From Methylobacterium frigidaeris (GTDB taxonomy: Bacteria > Pseudomonadota > Alphaproteobacteria > Rhizobiales > Beijerinckiaceae), in contig NZ_BPQJ01000004.1 in the NCBI RefSeq assembly GCF_022179185.1, positions 62,001 to 126,000 of the forward strand: DNA of 64,000 nucleotides. The letters run 5' to 3'. The translations under genes were made by a program, and so were the position numbers. Below are positions 48,290 through 61,354 of the stretch, piece after piece. Numbering within the stretch: position 1 is the stretch's first letter; each line of letters starts with the position of its first letter. Below the pieces are notes generated by a model. It saw only the letters and a program-made list of their open reading frames with translations, did not search any database and was not told the origin of the DNA.

Positions 48290-49072
48290 ATGAGCCGCCT
48301 GCTCTCCCGCCTCCTGCTCCTGTCGCTGCTGGCCGCCCCACCGGCCCTGGCCGAGCAGGCCCCCTCCCCCCTGCCCTCCCCCGTGCGGATCGCCACCGAG
48401 GGCGGCCACCCGCCATTCAACTACGTCGAGGACGGCAAGCCGGCGGGGTTCGAAGTCGATCTGGCTCAGGCCCTGTGCCAGGATGCCAAGCTCACCTGCA
48501 CGCTCGTGCTCCACCAGTGGGACGGCATCATCAAGGGCCTGGAGGCGGGCGAGTACGACGCCATCATGGCGGCGATGGCGATCACCCCCAAGCGAGCGGC
48601 CCGCATCGCCTTCACCAGGCCGTATCTCCGGATCCCCTTCGCCTACGTGGCGCGCCGGGACACCTCGCTGCCGAGCCCGACGCCGGCGACCCTGAGGGGC
48701 CGCACGATCGGCGTGGCGGCGCACGGCCCGCAGGTCGCCTACCTGGAGCAGCGGGTGCCGGGCGCGGAGGTCCGCACCTTCGACGGCCTCGCCGATGCGA
48801 CTCTCGACCTCCGGGCCGGCCGGGTCGACGTGGTGCTGGGCGACAAGCTCGACCTCGCGAACTTCCTCGCACGACCCGAGGGCGATGCCTGCTGCCGCCT
48901 CATCGGCGACGTGCCGGCGGGCGAACCGCTGCTCGGCGAGGGCGTCGGCATCGGCCTGCGCAAGGGCGACACCGCCTTGCGCGAGGCGTTCGAACGGGCC
49001 CTCGCCGCCCTCGTCGCGGACGGGCGCTACGACCGCCTCCGGGCGAAGTACATCCCGTTCGACACGAAGTGA
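48290..49072 (+). CDS. Amino-acid-type ABC solute-binding protein, family 3 (orphan)
   Basis: The 260-residue protein has a signal peptide (MSRLLSRLLLLSLLAAPPAL). The SBP family 3 fold appears in VRIATEGGHPPFNYVEDGKP, KGLEAGEYDAIMAAMAITPK and a C-terminal KGDTALREAFERALAALVAD. It would bind a polar amino acid or related cation in the periplasm. No permease or ATPase gene is adjacent, so it must work with proteins encoded elsewhere. Repeat copy D begins 4 nt after its stop. Confidence 0.9.
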   Translation: MSRLLSRLLLLSLLAAPPALAEQAPSPLPSPVRIATEGGHPPFNYVEDGKPAGFEVDLAQALCQDAKLTCTLVLHQWDGIIKGLEAGEYDAIMAAMAITPKRAARIAFTRPYLRIPFAYVARRDTSLPSPTPATLRGRTIGVAAHGPQVAYLEQRVPGAEVRTFDGLADATLDLRAGRVDVVLGDKLDLANFLARPEGDACCRLIGDVPAGEPLLGEGVGIGLRKGDTALREAFERALAALVADGRYDRLRAKYIPFDTK

Positions 49073-49075
49073 CGT

Positions 49076-49164
49076 CCTCTCCTCCACGAACGAGATCGTC
49101 GTGGAGGAGAGGCAAGCCCGAACCGGCGCCGATTCGCCGGACGCCTTCGCATTCATGCGAAGGC
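49076..49164 (+). repeat. Two-hairpin 3'-UTR element, copy D with a different hairpin 1
   Basis: Hairpin 1 has a 13-bp perfect stem (CCTCTCCTCCACG, 49076-49088, pairing with 49100-49112) unrelated in sequence to copy A. The linker GGCAAGCCCGAACC and GGCGCCG are conserved. Hairpin 2 has a 10-bp stem (GCCTTCGCAT, 49143-49152, pairing with 49155-49164). It starts 3 nt after the binding-protein stop, in sense orientation. Confidence 0.8.
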
Positions 49165-49255
49165 ACAAAGACGAATCCGTCGGTTTGACGGGCGCGGGGC
49201 CGGCTCACTACACCGGGGGCCGACCGCCGGGATAACGGCGTGGGAGGACGAGCGC

Positions 49256-50122
49256 ATGGCAAAGGTCGCGTTTCTGGGTCTCGGCGTGATGGGGGGGCCG
49301 ATGGCCCGTCACCTCGCCGCCAAGGGCCACGACGTCACGGTCTACAACCGCACCAAGGCCAAGGCCGACGCCTGGGTGAGCGCCCATGGCGGCAAGGCGG
49401 CGGCGACGCCCCGTGAGGCGGCCGAGGGTCAGGAGATCGTCTTCGCCTGCGTCGGCAACGACGACGACCTGCGCCAGGTCACGATCGGGCCGGACGGCGC
49501 CTTCTCGGCGATGGGCAGGGGCACGGTCTTCGTCGACCACACCACCGCCTCGGCGGAGGTGGCCCGCGAGCTCGCGGCCGCCGCCGAGACGGGCGGCTTC
49601 GGCTTCGTCGACGCGCCGGTCTCCGGCGGCCAGGCCGGCGCCGAGAACGGCGTGCTCACCGTGATGTGCGGCGGCGATCCTGAGATCTTCGCGCGGGTCG
49701 AGCCGGTGATCGCGGCCTACGCCCGGGCCTGCCGGCTGCTCGGGCCCGTCGGCGCCGGCCAGCTCGCCAAGATGATGAACCAGATCTGCATCGCCGGCCT
49801 GGTCCAGGGCCTGTCGGAGGCGGTGCATTTCGGCAAGCAGGCCGGGCTCGACATCGAGGCGGTGCTCGACGTGATCTCCAAGGGCGCCGCAGGCTCCTGG
49901 CAGATGGAGAACCGCGGCAAGACCATGAACGAGGGCAAGTTCGATTTCGGCTTCGCCGTCGACTGGATGCGCAAGGACCTGTCGATCGTGCTGGCGGAGG
50001 CCCGCCGCAACAAGGCGAAGCTGCCCGTGACGGCCCTCGTCGACCAGTTCTACGCCGAGGTGCAGAGCCTGGGCGGCGGGCGCTGGGACACGTCGAGCCT
50101 GATCGCCCGGCTGGAGAAGTAG
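49256..50122 (+). CDS. NAD(P)-dependent oxidoreductase, 3-hydroxyisobutyrate dehydrogenase family
   Basis: The 288-residue protein has the Rossmann motif FLGLGVMGGPMARHLAAKGH, the substrate loop FVDAPVSGGQAGAENG and the catalytic lysine in GAGQLAKMMNQ. This family oxidises beta-hydroxyacids such as 3-hydroxyisobutyrate, tartronate semialdehyde or glyoxylate-related compounds. The exact substrate cannot be told. It is followed by a strong terminator. Confidence 0.92.
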   Translation: MAKVAFLGLGVMGGPMARHLAAKGHDVTVYNRTKAKADAWVSAHGGKAAATPREAAEGQEIVFACVGNDDDLRQVTIGPDGAFSAMGRGTVFVDHTTASAEVARELAAAAETGGFGFVDAPVSGGQAGAENGVLTVMCGGDPEIFARVEPVIAAYARACRLLGPVGAGQLAKMMNQICIAGLVQGLSEAVHFGKQAGLDIEAVLDVISKGAAGSWQMENRGKTMNEGKFDFGFAVDWMRKDLSIVLAEARRNKAKLPVTALVDQFYAEVQSLGGGRWDTSSLIARLEK

Positions 50123-50128
50123 GAACGG

Positions 50129-50151
50129 AAGGGGGCCGAAAGGCCCCCTTT
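50129..50151 (+). terminator. Rho-independent terminator after the HIBADH-family gene
   Basis: A 9-bp perfect stem (AAGGGGGCC with GGCCCCCTT) is capped by a GAAA tetraloop and ends in TTTCTCTGT. It sits between the convergent dehydrogenase and glpK genes, so it may work in both directions. Confidence 0.85.
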
Positions 50152-50161
50152 CTCTGTCACC

Positions 50162-51655
50162 CTACTTCCCCACCAGGCAGCTCACCGCCTTGCGCCAGCC
50201 GGCGAGCCGGCGCTCGCGCATGGTCGGCTCCATCGCCGGGGCGAAGCGGCGCTCCAGGCGCCAGTGGTCGGCGAAGTGCTCGGGCTCCGGGTAGAGGCCG
50301 CAGGCGAGGCCGGCGAGGTAGGCGGCGCCGAGCGCCGTCGTCTCCTTCACCTCGGGTCTGTCGACGGGCGCGGCGAGGAGGTCGGCGAGGCGCTGCATCG
50401 TCCAGTCGGAGGCGACCATGCCGCCATCGACCCGCAGCACCGTGGCGCTCCCCTCCCCGTCCGGCCAGTCGGCCCGCATGGCGGCGAGAAGGTCGGCGGT
50501 CTGGTAGCAGACGCTCTCGAGCGCCGCGCGGGCGAGCTCGGCCGGTCCCGTGCCGCGGGTGAGGCCGAACAGGGCGCCGCGGGCGTCCGGCTCCCAGTAG
50601 GGCGCGCCGAGGCCGACGAAGGCCGGCACCAGGTAGACGTCCTGGCCTGAGTCGGCCCGCTCGGCGAGCGCCCCGGTCTCGGCGGCCGATTCGATCACGC
50701 CGAGCCCGTCGCGCAGCCACTGCACCGCCGCCCCCGCGACGAAGATCGAACCTTCGAGGGCGTAGGTGCGCTGGCCGTTGAGCTGGTAGGCGATGGTGGT
50801 GAGGAGCTTGTTCTTCGAAGCGACCGGCTGGGACCCGGTATTGAGGAGAGCGAAGCAGCCGGTGCCGTAGGTCGACTTGACCATGCCGGGCCGGAAGCAG
50901 GCCTGCCCGACGACCGCCGCCTGCTGGTCGCCGGCGACGCCGCGGATCGGGATCGCGGCGCCGAACAGCTCCGGATCGGTGGTGCCGAAATCGCCCGAGG
51001 AATCGCGCACCTCCGGCAGCATCGAGGCCGGCACGCCCAAGAGCCCCATCAGCTCCTCGTCCCAGGCGCCGCGGTGGATGTCGAAGAGGAGCGTGCGCGA
51101 GGCGTTGGTGGCGTCGGTGACGTGCAGCCGCCCGCCGGTGAGGCGCCACAGGAGGTAGGAATCGACGGTGCCGAAGGCGAGTTCGCCGGCCTCCGCCCGG
51201 GCGCGGGCCCCCGGCACGTTGTCGAGAATCCAGGCGATCTTGGTGCCGGAGAAGTAGGGATCGAGGATCAGTCCGGTCCTGGCGGTGACCAGGGGCTCGT
51301 GCCCCGCCTCCTTCAGGCGGGCGCAGATCCCGGCCGAGCGCCGGTCCTGCCAGACGATGGCGCGGTGCACCGCCTCGCCGGTGCTCCTGTCCCAGACCAG
51401 CGTCGTCTCGCGCTGGTTGGTGATGCCGATCGCCGCCACGTCGCGCGCCGTGACCCCGGCCTGCGTCATCGCCGCCCGGCAGGTGTCGAGCGTCGTGCGC
51501 CAGAGATCCTCCGGCTCGTGCTCGACCCAGCCCGAGGCCGGGAAGTGCTGCGGGAACTCGGCCTGGGCAAGGCCCGCGATCGAGGTATCGGGGCGGAACA
51601 GGAGGGCGCGCGAGGAGGTGGTGCCCTGGTCGATGGCGAGGATGAGGGAGGACAT
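50162..51655 (-). CDS. glpK: Glycerol kinase
   Basis: The 497-residue FGGY kinase has the N-terminal [16 protein letters not shown] phosphate loop, [17 protein letters not shown], and the C-terminal [17 protein letters not shown]. It makes sn-glycerol 3-phosphate for GlpD. It lies on the same strand as the glycerol transporter but is separated from glpV by a toxin-antitoxin pair. No strong Shine-Dalgarno is visible before the ATG at 51655. Confidence 0.96.
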   Translation of the reverse strand: MSSLILAIDQGTTSSRALLFRPDTSIAGLAQAEFPQHFPASGWVEHEPEDLWRTTLDTCRAAMTQAGVTARDVAAIGITNQRETTLVWDRSTGEAVHRAIVWQDRRSAGICARLKEAGHEPLVTARTGLILDPYFSGTKIAWILDNVPGARARAEAGELAFGTVDSYLLWRLTGGRLHVTDATNASRTLLFDIHRGAWDEELMGLLGVPASMLPEVRDSSGDFGTTDPELFGAAIPIRGVAGDQQAAVVGQACFRPGMVKSTYGTGCFALLNTGSQPVASKNKLLTTIAYQLNGQRTYALEGSIFVAGAAVQWLRDGLGVIESAAETGALAERADSGQDVYLVPAFVGLGAPYWEPDARGALFGLTRGTGPAELARAALESVCYQTADLLAAMRADWPDGEGSATVLRVDGGMVASDWTMQRLADLLAAPVDRPEVKETTALGAAYLAGLACGLYPEPEHFADHWRLERRFAPAMEPTMRERRLAGWRKAVSCLVGK

Positions 51656-51681
51656 CGCGAAAAGGCTCGGGGTTGGCGCGG

Positions 51682-52116
51682 CTAGAGGGGCGGCGGTTCC
51701 AGCGTGGCGAGGCCGAGCGTGCCGGCCGCCCGGCGGAGCCGCACGTCAAAAGTGTCGAAGGGCAGGCCGGTGACCTGCAGCAGCGCGAGGTGCAGGGCGT
51801 CGGGACCGCGCACGCCGAGGGCGGCGTCCTCGACGATGGTGCGGGCGCGGGCGAAAATTTTGCGAGTGATGGTCAGCGGGCGGGCGCGGGCCTTGCACCA
51901 GGCATCGAACTCGCCGTTGATCGCGCGAGCTTCACCATCATCAAGCAGCCGTTCCCTGACCAAGCGCGAGATCGCGGCAGAGAATTCCAGCACGACGAGG
52001 TCCGACACGACCGGATCGATCCCCGGCGAGCCGATCCAGGCTTCGATCCGGGCACTCTGCGCCTCGTTCACGAAGACCGGTACCAGGATGTTGGTATCGC
52101 AGTAGACGCGGCTCAC
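51682..52116 (-). CDS. PIN-domain toxin, VapC family
   Basis: The 144-residue protein has the PIN acidic residues: Asp in [12 protein letters not shown], Glu in [13 protein letters not shown], and Asp in [13 protein letters not shown]. VapC toxins are Mg-dependent RNases that cut tRNA or rRNA. Its ATG overlaps the antitoxin stop (ATGA). It ends 26 bp before glpK on the same strand, placing the pair within the glycerol gene row. Confidence 0.9.
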   Translation of the reverse strand: MSRVYCDTNILVPVFVNEAQSARIEAWIGSPGIDPVVSDLVVLEFSAAISRLVRERLLDDGEARAINGEFDAWCKARARPLTITRKIFARARTIVEDAALGVRGPDALHLALLQVTGLPFDTFDVRLRRAAGTLGLATLEPPPL

Positions 52117-52352
52117 AATCCCTCATCCCGCATCTGCCGGATCAGGGTCGTGGAGTCGAAGGGCTTGCGTGGCGTCACCCGGTTCGCGCGCAGGCGCTCC
52201 AACTCTTCTTTCGTCACCGGTCGCGGCTCGGCCGGAACGAGCTGGATCAAATCCTCATCAAGGCGGGTGATGATCACCTCCTCGCCCGCGCTCGCCTTGG
52301 CGAGCAGCTCGGGCAGGCGGTCGAGAACGTCTTCCATCCTGTGATAGGCCAT
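52113..52352 (-). CDS. Phd/YefM-type antitoxin
   Basis: The 79-residue protein starts with a Phd-like fold (DVLDRLPELLAKASAGEEVI, then ITRLDEDLIQLVPAE) and ends in a flexible charged tail that would wrap the toxin. It would bind and neutralise the PIN toxin and repress the pair. It overlaps the toxin gene by 4 bp. It starts 95 bp after the glpV stop. Confidence 0.85.
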   Translation of the reverse strand: MAYHRMEDVLDRLPELLAKASAGEEVIITRLDEDLIQLVPAEPRPVTKEELERLRANRVTPRKPFDSTTLIRQMRDEGL

Positions 52353-52447
52353 GGCGGTCTCCGTGGCAGCGCCGGCCGCCAGGATAGCGGAATCCGGCCA
52401 TCCGCGGAAAGGAGAGCCGGGGCCTCACGGCCCCGGCTCCCGCGAGG

Positions 52448-54193
<1,746 letters not shown>

Positions 54194-54261
54194 TGCTGTT
54201 TCCTCCCTGTTGAACCTGTGTCGGGCCTGACCGGTCAGACACGTCAGCTTCTTGCTTCACG

Positions 54262-54317
54262 CATCACTCGCGAAGGAGTGATGTCGCTGTCTCCCATGAG
54301 GGCGGGCGTCCGCCCTC
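54262..54317 (-). promoter_or_regulatory. Paired intercistronic hairpins between glpU and glpV
   Basis: Two perfect 8-bp stems lie in a row. One is CATCACTC/GAGTGATG (54262-54283). The other is GAGGGCGG/CCGCCCTC with a 4-nt loop (54298-54317), which overlaps the glpU stop codon. Such hairpins often protect or end upstream mRNA so that the binding-protein gene is expressed at a different level. Confidence 0.55.
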
Positions 54318-54597
54318 ACGCGAACCGGAACATCGCCGCCCCGTAAACGAGCGAGAGCGCGAGCGCCCATTCGAGGCTCGGGCCGACGAGGCCGAGCCAG
54401 GCGAGGTTGATGAAGGCGGCCCCGACCAGCGTCAGGAACAGCCGGTCGCCCCGGGTGGTGGGGATCCGCAGGATCCCGACCTGCTCGGTCTCCGGGCGCC
54501 ACACGGCGAGCGCGGTCATCAGGGCGAGGAGGCCGGCGATGACCGCGAAGAAGAGCGCGGTCTGCCAAGTCCAGGCCATCCAGGCGAAATCAGGCAT
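54316..54597 (-). CDS. glpU: DUF2160 small membrane protein of the glycerol transporter
   Basis: The 93-residue protein has three hydrophobic segments (TALFFAVIAGLLALMTALAV, LFLTLVGAAFINLAWLGLV and the C-terminus). The middle contains RPETEQVGILRIPTTRGDR, the DUF2160 pattern. It corresponds to GlpU, the small extra subunit of rhizobial glycerol importers. Its role in transport is not known. It follows glpQ at 16 bp. Confidence 0.87.
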   Translation of the reverse strand: MPDFAWMAWTWQTALFFAVIAGLLALMTALAVWRPETEQVGILRIPTTRGDRLFLTLVGAAFINLAWLGLVGPSLEWALALSLVYGAAMFRFA

Positions 54598-54613
54598 CGG
54601 ACAAGCTCCCCGA

Positions 54614-55410
<797 letters not shown>

Positions 55411-55411
<1 letters not shown>

Positions 55412-56381
55412 CAGGCGGCCCTCCGGTCGAGCGGGATGGTGGTGGCGGGGGGCAGGCTGCCGGCGGCACTGGCATCCGCCGGGTCGCTCTCGGTGAGCAC
55501 CGTGCGGTTGCCGGCGTCGACGTTGGTCATCACGGTGTAGAACACCCAGCAGACGCTGAGGATGATCAGGTTGTAGACCAGCGACATCGCCGCCGCCCGG
55601 CCGAGATCGAACTGCCCGAGGGCCAGCTTGACGAGGTCGATCGACAGGAAGGTCGTGGCGTTGCCGGGCCCGCCGCCGGTGAGCACGAAGGGCTCGGTGT
55701 AGATCATGAACGAATCCATGAACCGCAGCAGCACGGCGATCAGCAGGACGCGGCGCATCTTCGGCAGCTGGATGGTGCGGAAGATCGCCCACTGGCTCGC
55801 CCCGTCGATGCGGGCGGCCTGGTAATAGGCGTCGGGGATGGACTTCAGGCCGGCATAGCACAGGAGCGCCACGAGGCTGGTCCAGTGCCAGACGTCCATG
55901 GTCACGATGGTGACCCAGGCGGCGAGCGCGCTGCCAGCGTAATTGTAGTCGATGCCGATCCTGTTGAGGAACGAGCCGAGCAGGCCGATATCGGTGCGGG
56001 CGAAGACCTGCCAGATCGTGCCGACGACGTTCCACGGGATCAGGAGCGGCAGGGCCATCAGAACGAGGCAGAACGCGACCCCGCGGCCCTCCCGCGGCAT
56101 CGAGAGCGCCACCGCGATGCCGAGCGGCACCTCGATCGCCAGGATGATGGCGGAGAACAGGAGGTTGCGCCAGAGCGAGTCGAAGAAGCGCTCGCCGAAC
56201 TGGCTCGACGGGTCGAGCAGCTCCTGGAACCAGCCGAGGCCGTTCCAGAAGAACTGGTTGTTCCCGAACGTGTCCTGCACCGAGTAGTTGACCACCGTCA
56301 TCAGCGGCAGCACCGCCGAGAAGGCGACGACGGCGAAGACCGGCAGGACGAGGAGCCAGGCCTTCTGGTTGACGGTCTTGG

Positions 56382-56385
<4 letters not shown>
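55411..56385 (-). CDS. glpP: Glycerol ABC transporter permease (MalF type)
   Basis: The 324-residue permease starts KTVNQKAWLLVLPVFAVVAF and has six membrane segments and an EAA-like loop (YYQAARIDGASQWAIFRTIQ). It pairs with GlpQ. The start overlaps the glpT stop and the stop overlaps the glpQ start, so the subunits are translationally linked. Confidence 0.93.
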
Positions 56386-57476
<1,091 letters not shown>

Positions 57477-57490
57477 GTCCCCTCTCCTCT

Positions 57491-58576
57491 CTAGGCTGCG
57501 GCCGGCAGGTCGAGGGCCGCCGTGCGGCCGGCCGCGTCGAACACGAGGGCGTGGCGGGGATCGAGATAGGCGGTCACCGCCGTGCCGGGCTCGAGCCGGC
57601 GCACGCCGGCCACGAGCGCGATCAGGCGGCTCTCGCCGGCGTCGATATGAACGAAGCTCTCCGAGCCGGTGATCTCGGCGACCGAGACGGTGGCGGGCAG
57701 CGCGATCGCCTCGCTCGGCAGCGGATCGAGGGCGAGGTGGTGGGCGCGGAACCCGATCGTGTAAGCACCATCCGGCACACTCGCCAGCGTTCCGGTCGCC
57801 CGGACCTGCCCGCCGGTCGGCAGAGTGACGCGACCGCCGGCCTTCGTCACGCTCAGTGTATTGAGCGGCGGGTCGGAGAAGACTTTGGCCGTGATCAGGT
57901 CGTCGGGCCGGCGGTAGACGTCCGGCGTCGGGCCGACCTGGGTGACGCGGCCCTGGTGCAGGGTCGCGGTGCGCCCACCGAGCATCAGCGCCTCCGCCGG
58001 CTCGGTGGTGGCGTAGACGAAGATGGCGCCGGTAGCCGCGAAGATGCGGGGCAGTTCCTCGCGCAGTTCCTCGCGCAGCTTGTAATCGAGATTCGCCAGC
58101 GGCTCGTCCATCAGCACGAGGTCGGCGCGCTTGCACAGGGCCCGGGCGATGGCGGTGCGCTGCTGCTGGCCGCCGGAGAGTTCGAGAGGTTTGCGCTGGA
58201 GATAGGGTTCGAGCCTGAGGAGACCCGCCGCCTCGCGCACCCGCGCCTCGATCTCGCTCTTCGCGACGCCGGCGACCCGCATCGGCGAGGCGATGTTCTC
58301 GTAGACCGAGAGGGAGGGGTAATTGATGAACTGCTGGTAGACCATCGCGACGTTGCGGCGCTGCACCGGCAGGCCGGTCACGTCTTGGCCGTCGGCGATG
58401 ATCCGGCCCTCGCTCGGCGCCTCGAGCCCGGCCATCAGGCGCATCAGCGTGGTCTTGCCGGCGAGCGTCTGGCCGAGCAGCACGTTGAGCGAGCCCTTCG
58501 GCAGCGCCAAGCTCACGTCGCGGATATGCGTCTCGGGCCCGACCCGCTTGGTGACGTTCTCCAGGATCAGGGTCAT
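57491..58576 (-). CDS. glpS: Glycerol ABC transporter ATPase lacking the H-loop histidine
   Basis: The 361-residue MalK-type ATPase has a canonical signature LSGGQ (133-137) and Walker B LVLMDEP with its catalytic Glu158. Walker A reads GQTLAGKT with Leu in place of the usual fourth-position Gly. The H-loop region reads [10 protein letters not shown], so the switch His is Thr191. A TOBE domain follows. It lies 24 bp downstream of glpD. It should pair with GlpT in a heterodimer. Confidence 0.92.
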   Translation of the reverse strand: MTLILENVTKRVGPETHIRDVSLALPKGSLNVLLGQTLAGKTTLMRLMAGLEAPSEGRIIADGQDVTGLPVQRRNVAMVYQQFINYPSLSVYENIASPMRVAGVAKSEIEARVREAAGLLRLEPYLQRKPLELSGGQQQRTAIARALCKRADLVLMDEPLANLDYKLREELREELPRIFAATGAIFVYATTEPAEALMLGGRTATLHQGRVTQVGPTPDVYRRPDDLITAKVFSDPPLNTLSVTKAGGRVTLPTGGQVRATGTLASVPDGAYTIGFRAHHLALDPLPSEAIALPATVSVAEITGSESFVHIDAGESRLIALVAGVRRLEPGTAVTAYLDPRHALVFDAAGRTAALDLPAAA

Positions 58577-58600
58577 GGCGCCCTCCCGTCTCTATTCTTG

Positions 58601-60190
58601 TCAGGCCGCGTTGGGCGCGGCGGCGGCGCGGCGCATGAAGTCGTCGAGGGCGGCGGCCTCGGCGGGCGTGACCCTAAGGCCGAGCTTCGAGCGGCGCCAG
58701 AGCACGTCGTCGGCGGTGGCAGCCCATTCCCGGCGCATCAGGTGGCGCACCTCGCGCTCGGTCAGGTCCGCCCCGAAGAGCCGGCCGAGATCGGCCATCG
58801 CACGGGCGCCGCTCAGGATCTCCCGCGCCTCGGTGCCGTAGGCCCGCACCAGACGGGCGACCAGTGCCTCGGGCAGGCCCGGATGCTGGCGCGCCAGCCC
58901 CGCCACGACGTCGTCGTAGCTCTCCTTCGGGAAGTTGCCACCTGGCAAGGTGGCGCCCGACGTCCAGGGGGCCTTCCCGGCCGCCGGCAGGTGATCCTTC
59001 AGGCGGTCGAGCGCGGATTCGGCGAGGCGGCGATAGGTGGTGATCTTCCCGCCGAAGACCGAGAGCATCGCCGGCTGTCCCTCCGGCGCGTCGAGGGTCA
59101 GCACGTAGTCGCGGGTGGCCTCCTGGGCCTTCGAGGCACCGTCGTCGTAGAGCGGGCGCACGCCCGAATAAGTCCACACCACCTCGTCGCGGGTGACGGG
59201 ATCGCGAAAATACTCGCTGGCGGCGGCGCAGAGATAGGCGATCTCTTCCTCGCTCGCCTTCACGTCGGCGGGGTCGCCCTTGTAGTCGCGGTCGGTGGTG
59301 CCGATCAGCGTGAAGTCGTGCTCGTAGGGGATCGCGAAGATGATGCGCTGGTCGGCGTTCTGGAAGATGTAGGCGCGGTCGTGCTGGAACAGGCGGCGCA
59401 CCACGATGTGGCTGCCCTGGACCAGGCGCACGCCCTCGGTCGAGTTGGCCCGCGCCACGCCGGTGAGCACGTTGGCGACCCACGGACCGGCGGCGTTGAC
59501 GAGGGTGCGCGCCCGCACGGTGTCGCGGGCGCCTGTCTGGCGGTCCTCGACGGTGACCTCCCACAGTCCTTCGGTGCGGGTGGCGGTGACGACCCGCGTG
59601 CGCGGGCGGATCACCGCGCCGCGCTCGGCGGCGTCACGGGCATTCAGCACCACGAGGCGCGAATCCTCGACCCAGCAATCCGAGTATTCGAACGCGCGGC
59701 GAAAGCCGGGCTTCAGGGGCCCGCCGGCGGGATCGCGGGTGAGGTCGAGGGTGCGGGTGCCGGGCAGGCGCTTGCGGCCGCCGAGGTTGTCGTAGAGCAG
59801 GAGCCCCAAGCGTAGGAGCCAGCCGGGCCTCAAACCCGAATGGTGCGGCAGCACGAAGCGCAGCGGCCAGACGATGTGGGGCGCCATGCCCCACAGCACC
59901 TCGCGCTCCATCAGGGCCTCGCGGACCAGGCGGAACTCGTAGTGCTCGAGGTAGCGCAGGCCGCCGTGGATCAGCTTGGTCGAGGTCGAGGAGGTGCCGC
60001 TGGCCAGGTCGTTCTGCTCGAACAGCACCACGGAAGCGCCGCGGCCCACCGCGTCGCGGGCGATGCCGCAGCCGTTGATGCCGCCGCCGATCACCGCGAG
60101 GTCGAACACCCCGCGCTCGTCGCCGGGCTGCTGGCGCCTGGGGGCCAAAGCCACCTCCCTGTCGGAGCCTTTCGGCTCTTTCGTTTGCAT
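58601..60190 (-). CDS. glpD: Aerobic glycerol-3-phosphate dehydrogenase
   Basis: The 529-residue flavoenzyme has the FAD motif VIGGGINGCGIARDAVGRGA followed by GTSSTSTKLIHGGLRYLEHY, and the later FAIPYEHDFTLIGTTDRDY. It oxidises sn-glycerol 3-phosphate to dihydroxyacetone phosphate at the membrane and passes electrons to quinone. It heads the minus-strand glycerol operon. A perfect 14-bp inverted repeat lies 39-91 bp upstream of its start. Confidence 0.96.
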   Translation of the reverse strand: MQTKEPKGSDREVALAPRRQQPGDERGVFDLAVIGGGINGCGIARDAVGRGASVVLFEQNDLASGTSSTSTKLIHGGLRYLEHYEFRLVREALMEREVLWGMAPHIVWPLRFVLPHHSGLRPGWLLRLGLLLYDNLGGRKRLPGTRTLDLTRDPAGGPLKPGFRRAFEYSDCWVEDSRLVVLNARDAAERGAVIRPRTRVVTATRTEGLWEVTVEDRQTGARDTVRARTLVNAAGPWVANVLTGVARANSTEGVRLVQGSHIVVRRLFQHDRAYIFQNADQRIIFAIPYEHDFTLIGTTDRDYKGDPADVKASEEEIAYLCAAASEYFRDPVTRDEVVWTYSGVRPLYDDGASKAQEATRDYVLTLDAPEGQPAMLSVFGGKITTYRRLAESALDRLKDHLPAAGKAPWTSGATLPGGNFPKESYDDVVAGLARQHPGLPEALVARLVRAYGTEAREILSGARAMADLGRLFGADLTEREVRHLMRREWAATADDVLWRRSKLGLRVTPAEAAALDDFMRRAAAAPNAA

Positions 60191-60228
60191 CCTGGCGCGA
60201 ATTTAGACGCGCGCGAACGCTGACGCAA

Positions 60229-60281
60229 GCGAAACCGAAAGCGGGAGAGTGCGAATGAAAGTCTATGGCTTTCGGTTTCGC
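60229..60281. promoter_or_regulatory. Inverted repeat in the glpR-glpD gap, probable GlpR operator
   Basis: GCGAAACCGAAAGC (60229-60242) and its exact reverse complement (60268-60281) flank a 25-bp centre. The half-sites contain GAAA/TTTCG motifs, and further CGAA and GAAA repeats occur between them and at 60166-60184. DeoR-family GlpR proteins bind TTTCG-type repeats. It could also form a hairpin after the glpR stop at 60283. Confidence 0.6.
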
Positions 60282-60282
60282 G

Positions 60283-61110
60283 TCACTCCGCGGCGTCGGG
60301 GGTGTCCTGCGCGCCCGCCTCCGCACCGGCTTCGATCTCCGCCTCGACCAGGGCGACGCGGTGGGTCGCGCACATCTCCCGCAGGGCAGCGGACGGCAGC
60401 GCGTCGGTGACGAAGTAGTCGAGCTCGCGCAGGTGGCCGACGCGGATCGGCGCCGAGCGCTCGAGCTTCAGCTTGTCGGCGACCAGGATCACCCGGCGGG
60501 CATTCTCGATGATCGCGCGGGCGACGCGGACCTCGCGATAGTCGAAGTCGAGCAGCGTGCCGTCCTCGTCGATCGCCGAGGCGCCGATCACCGCGTAATC
60601 GACCTTGAACTGGTTGATGAAATCGACCGCCGCCGAGCCGATCACCGCCCCGTCGGCCCGCCGCACCGGCCCGCCGGCAACGATCAGGCTCATCTTCGGG
60701 TGGCGGTAGAGCAGGGTCGCCACGTTGAGGTTGTTGGTGATGACGAGCAGGTCCTCGTGGTCGCCGAGCGCCCGGGCCACCTCCTCGGTGGTGGTGCCGA
60801 TATTGATGAACAGCGACGCGCTGTTGGGGATGAGCCGCGCCGCGGCGGCGCCGATCGCCCGCTTCTCGCCGTGGGCGACGAGGCGGCGCGCCTCGTAGGA
60901 CACGTTCTCGACGCCGGAGGCGACCACGGCGCCGCCGTGGATGCGCGACAGCAGCCGGCTGTCGCAGAGCTCGTTCAGGTCCTTGCGGATCGTCTGCGGC
61001 GTCACCTCGAACCGCGCCGCCAGGTCCTCGACGCTGACCCGCCCGTGCAGGCGGGCGAGGGCGAGGATGTCCTGCTGGCGCTGGGAAACCTGGTCGATCA
61101 CGACGCGCAT
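60283..61110 (-). CDS. glpR: DeoR family regulator of glycerol metabolism
   Basis: The 275-residue protein has an N-terminal DeoR helix-turn-helix (RVSVEDLAARFEVTPQTIRK, then DLNELCDSRLLSRIHGG) and a sugar-phosphate-binding domain (FINIGTTTEEVARAL, VGGPV-like AGGPVRRADGAVIG). Placed directly upstream of glpD, it is most likely the glycerol 3-phosphate-responsive repressor. The ATG at 61110 begins the conserved part; an upstream Met adds unlikely residues. Confidence 0.92.
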   Translation of the reverse strand: MRVVIDQVSQRQQDILALARLHGRVSVEDLAARFEVTPQTIRKDLNELCDSRLLSRIHGGAVVASGVENVSYEARRLVAHGEKRAIGAAAARLIPNSASLFINIGTTTEEVARALGDHEDLLVITNNLNVATLLYRHPKMSLIVAGGPVRRADGAVIGSAAVDFINQFKVDYAVIGASAIDEDGTLLDFDYREVRVARAIIENARRVILVADKLKLERSAPIRVGHLRELDYFVTDALPSAALREMCATHRVALVEAEIEAGAEAGAQDTPDAAE

Positions 61111-61354
61111 GCCTTGTTCTTGCCCGCGGGTGCGCGGGGGCGGGCATTGTCGGGGCAAGCGGGGACGGGCGCAATCGGGGCGGCGTGGGTCGTGCAGGGG
61201 TTGAGGGCTCTCACGACCACGGCGACCTGCGCGATAGGGGCACGATGAGTTTACACCCGCCCCTTTCCGGGCTCGGAAGGGAAGAGGCTTACGACGAATG
61301 TTGGCCTCGTCCGAACGGCGAGCTGCCATCTGCCGGGTGGCAACGGACGGACGC

